Source of the DNA: Vicugna pacos
Taxonomy: Eukaryota; Chordata; Mammalia; Artiodactyla; Camelidae
Direction: 5' to 3'
Length of the DNA: 64,000 nt
Assembly: GCF_048564905.1 (NCBI RefSeq)
Contig: NC_133013.1
Location: 26,177,605-26,241,604 of the forward strand
The notes beneath the pieces are model-generated. The model saw only the letters and a list, made by a program, of their open reading frames with translations, ran no database searches and was not told the DNA's origin. Of this stretch, positions 61,983 through 64,000 are shown piece by piece (the first letter of the stretch is position 1; the number at the start of each line of letters is the position of its first letter). A program made the position numbers and the translations under genes.

Positions 61983-64000
61983 GTGGTCTTGCTTTCAGTG
62001 TGCCTCTTTAAACAAAACACTGTTATTTTACACAAATTTTTTAAGATGCCACTGATGATACGGAGCTTAATCTTAAGCACCTTAGATAATGCATTTTTAA
62101 ATTGTGAGATTTTTGTGGATTTTTTTCCCCAGAATTCCTAATTTTAGTTGGTAGGGATTAGCTTTGCGAAGGCAGTAAACCTCTCCAGTAAAACTAGTTG
62201 AATATAAACTGTTACATTTTATAGGTTTATATATATATGTAAACGTCTCACTTAATTTAAAGTAAAATACTGTGGTGATTCTATGTAAAAACATTATTCC
62301 AGTGGTGTTGATGTTTAAATTTAAAAAACGAATATATAAGTAAAATGTATGTTTTTCAAGAGTTTATTCGACTGAAGAATTTGTTCAAGATTTGTAACTT
62401 ACTTATTGTGTTATCTAAAATTGAAAGTAAGCCTGACTTTTTTTGTTGTTGTTTGCTGTTGTGTATATCCAAAGATGGATATTTATTAATCAAACTTAAT
62501 TAACTTGAGGTTATTTTTTCCTGATCACTGAGAAGTTTTAATTGGTCTGTGTGGAAATAGGGTTTACTGAATATGTAAAGAATTCCCTAAGTGTCTACAC
62601 TTACTTGCAGACAGTAAGTTAGTGGGAGACATATTTAATGTTTTTCAGACATCTACAGGTTTTTTGTTTCTTGCTTTTGTTGTGTTTCAAATAAAAAAAA
62701 AACTCTTATCTCTTTACATTAAAGCTGTGGTCAGCTTTGATGGAAACATCTTATGTTAAGATTCTTGTACTAAAAAGTACTGAATGGTATCCTTTTGCAT
62801 TTCTGAAAACAGTTATGGAATATTTTAAGACTAGCCTTCTTTCCAAATAATCTGATTTACTGGAACCTTATGGGGTACTTTATGGTATTTTCTAGAAGTA
62901 TGTCATTTTGGATATGCTTTGCTTCTCATTACTTTGTCTTGATTTTTATCATTGTTATACCCAAGTATTGTTTCAAATTGACTAAACAATGAAATATAAA
63001 TGAGATAATTTTAAATCACTCTGAAAGTGTCAGGGTTCTATATATTATATAAGGTTCAATTATTAAAGAACATTAAGTTCCAAATTTTACCAATAGTTTT
63101 AATCGTACCCAAATTTTTATTCACATTCTAAAACTGATTGAACATAAAATACAAGACAAAATGTCAAGTCTTTTCTGATAGAATTCTAACAAGGCAAAAT
63201 GTTCCATATGCAGTAAGATACATTTTTTAAAAAGGTGAGAGTATGCTTGCATATATAAGTTGTTACGTTATTAATTCTTTTCTTCCTGGTAGTGTTTGTA
63301 AACTACTAGACTAGATGTCTAAATTCCCTTCTGTTTCTAAAATTACACAGTCCTATTGACCTTATAGTTTAGGAACTGCTTCTAATGATTAAAAGGCCTA
63401 GAGAGAGAATATTTTCTGTTTTAATAAGTTTTTGGAAACTTACTCTTGGAATTAAAGAAAATTGACTTTGCAGCATGCACTGTCTTGAAATCCAATTGCC
63501 TGTAAACCTACTTCAGACAACACTTGTTCATGTTTCAAGGAAGGCAGAATGGTGTCTGTTATAGAGATCACGTATTAAACTTGCTGGGGAAATTGCCAAT
63601 GTGAATTAAGCAATTAAGAAATGAAAATCACTGCCAGGTAGGTATTTTGTGTTCTCTCTTGGTTGAAAAGTAGTTGACTGTTGAAGAGGCAGTGAAGCAC
63701 ATGAAACTAATTATATTTTTGTGTTATCCTTTGAGGAGGTTTGTTTTGTATTTATGTATTAACTTTTCTTTATGCATTTTTTTTAAGACCTTTAAACTTG
63801 CCTATTATTGTTAAACAGGGCAACCCAAGTTTGCCTGAATTGTATCTGAGGAAGTTCGTAGATTGATATTCCTTAGAAACAATGTCAGAAGTCTCAATTT
63901 ATAAATTTATTCACTATACTTCTTTCTGTTGGGTAGGTCTTTTACCTTTTTTTTTCTTCTACATTGTTGTCAGAATTTCAAACATTAAAAAATAAATAAT

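Overview
The window is mammalian nuclear DNA, and the repeats point to a camelid (camel, llama or alpaca). The main evidence is a tRNA-Ala-derived SINE at about 50035-50165 that matches the camelid Vic-1 type from memory. Cetartiodactyl L1 3' ends support this, and no ruminant BovB/Bov-tA or pig PRE-1 element was seen. There is no bacterial content, operon or CRISPR. Most long open frames are chance frames in GC-rich or repeat DNA.

Two real genes are present, arranged head to head. CD276 (B7-H3, an immune-regulatory B7-family glycoprotein) lies on the minus strand. Its CpG-island promoter and noncoding exon 1 are at about 28.4-28.6 kb. The signal-peptide exon is at 12852-12978. Four Ig exons follow at 9630-9968 (V1), 9138-9452 (C1), 8201-8539 (V2) and 7727-8023 (C2). 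The transmembrane exon is at 3936-4070 and two small cytoplasmic exons are at 3275-3316 and 1841-1876. The last exon (about seven residues plus the 3' UTR) must lie beyond position 1. NPTN (neuroplastin, a neuronal Ig-family adhesion glycoprotein) starts on the plus strand. Its CpG island is at about 56340-57200 and its exon 1 encodes the signal peptide (ATG at 56756, donor after 56846). The rest of the window is its first intron.

The 28 kb between the two promoters holds only fossil repeats: L2, MIR, HAL1/L1M, younger L1 fragments, small hAT elements, one solo-LTR-like fossil and the Vic-1 SINE. I recognised no other gene there.

The most notable feature is the CD276 duplication. The two V-C modules are almost identical over about 815 bp (four differences, none in the 177-bp internal intron), while the flanks have diverged. 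This suggests gene conversion or a very recent exchange. The only amino-acid change (Ile to Thr in V1) creates an additional N-glycosylation sequon. Other points worth a look are an unusually weak splice donor after C1, paired TCTCGCGA and CACGTG motifs at the NPTN promoter, two local duplications inside CD276 introns, L1 insertions with 5' inversion, and an exon-like open frame in NPTN intron 1. I found no undescribed biological system beyond these.
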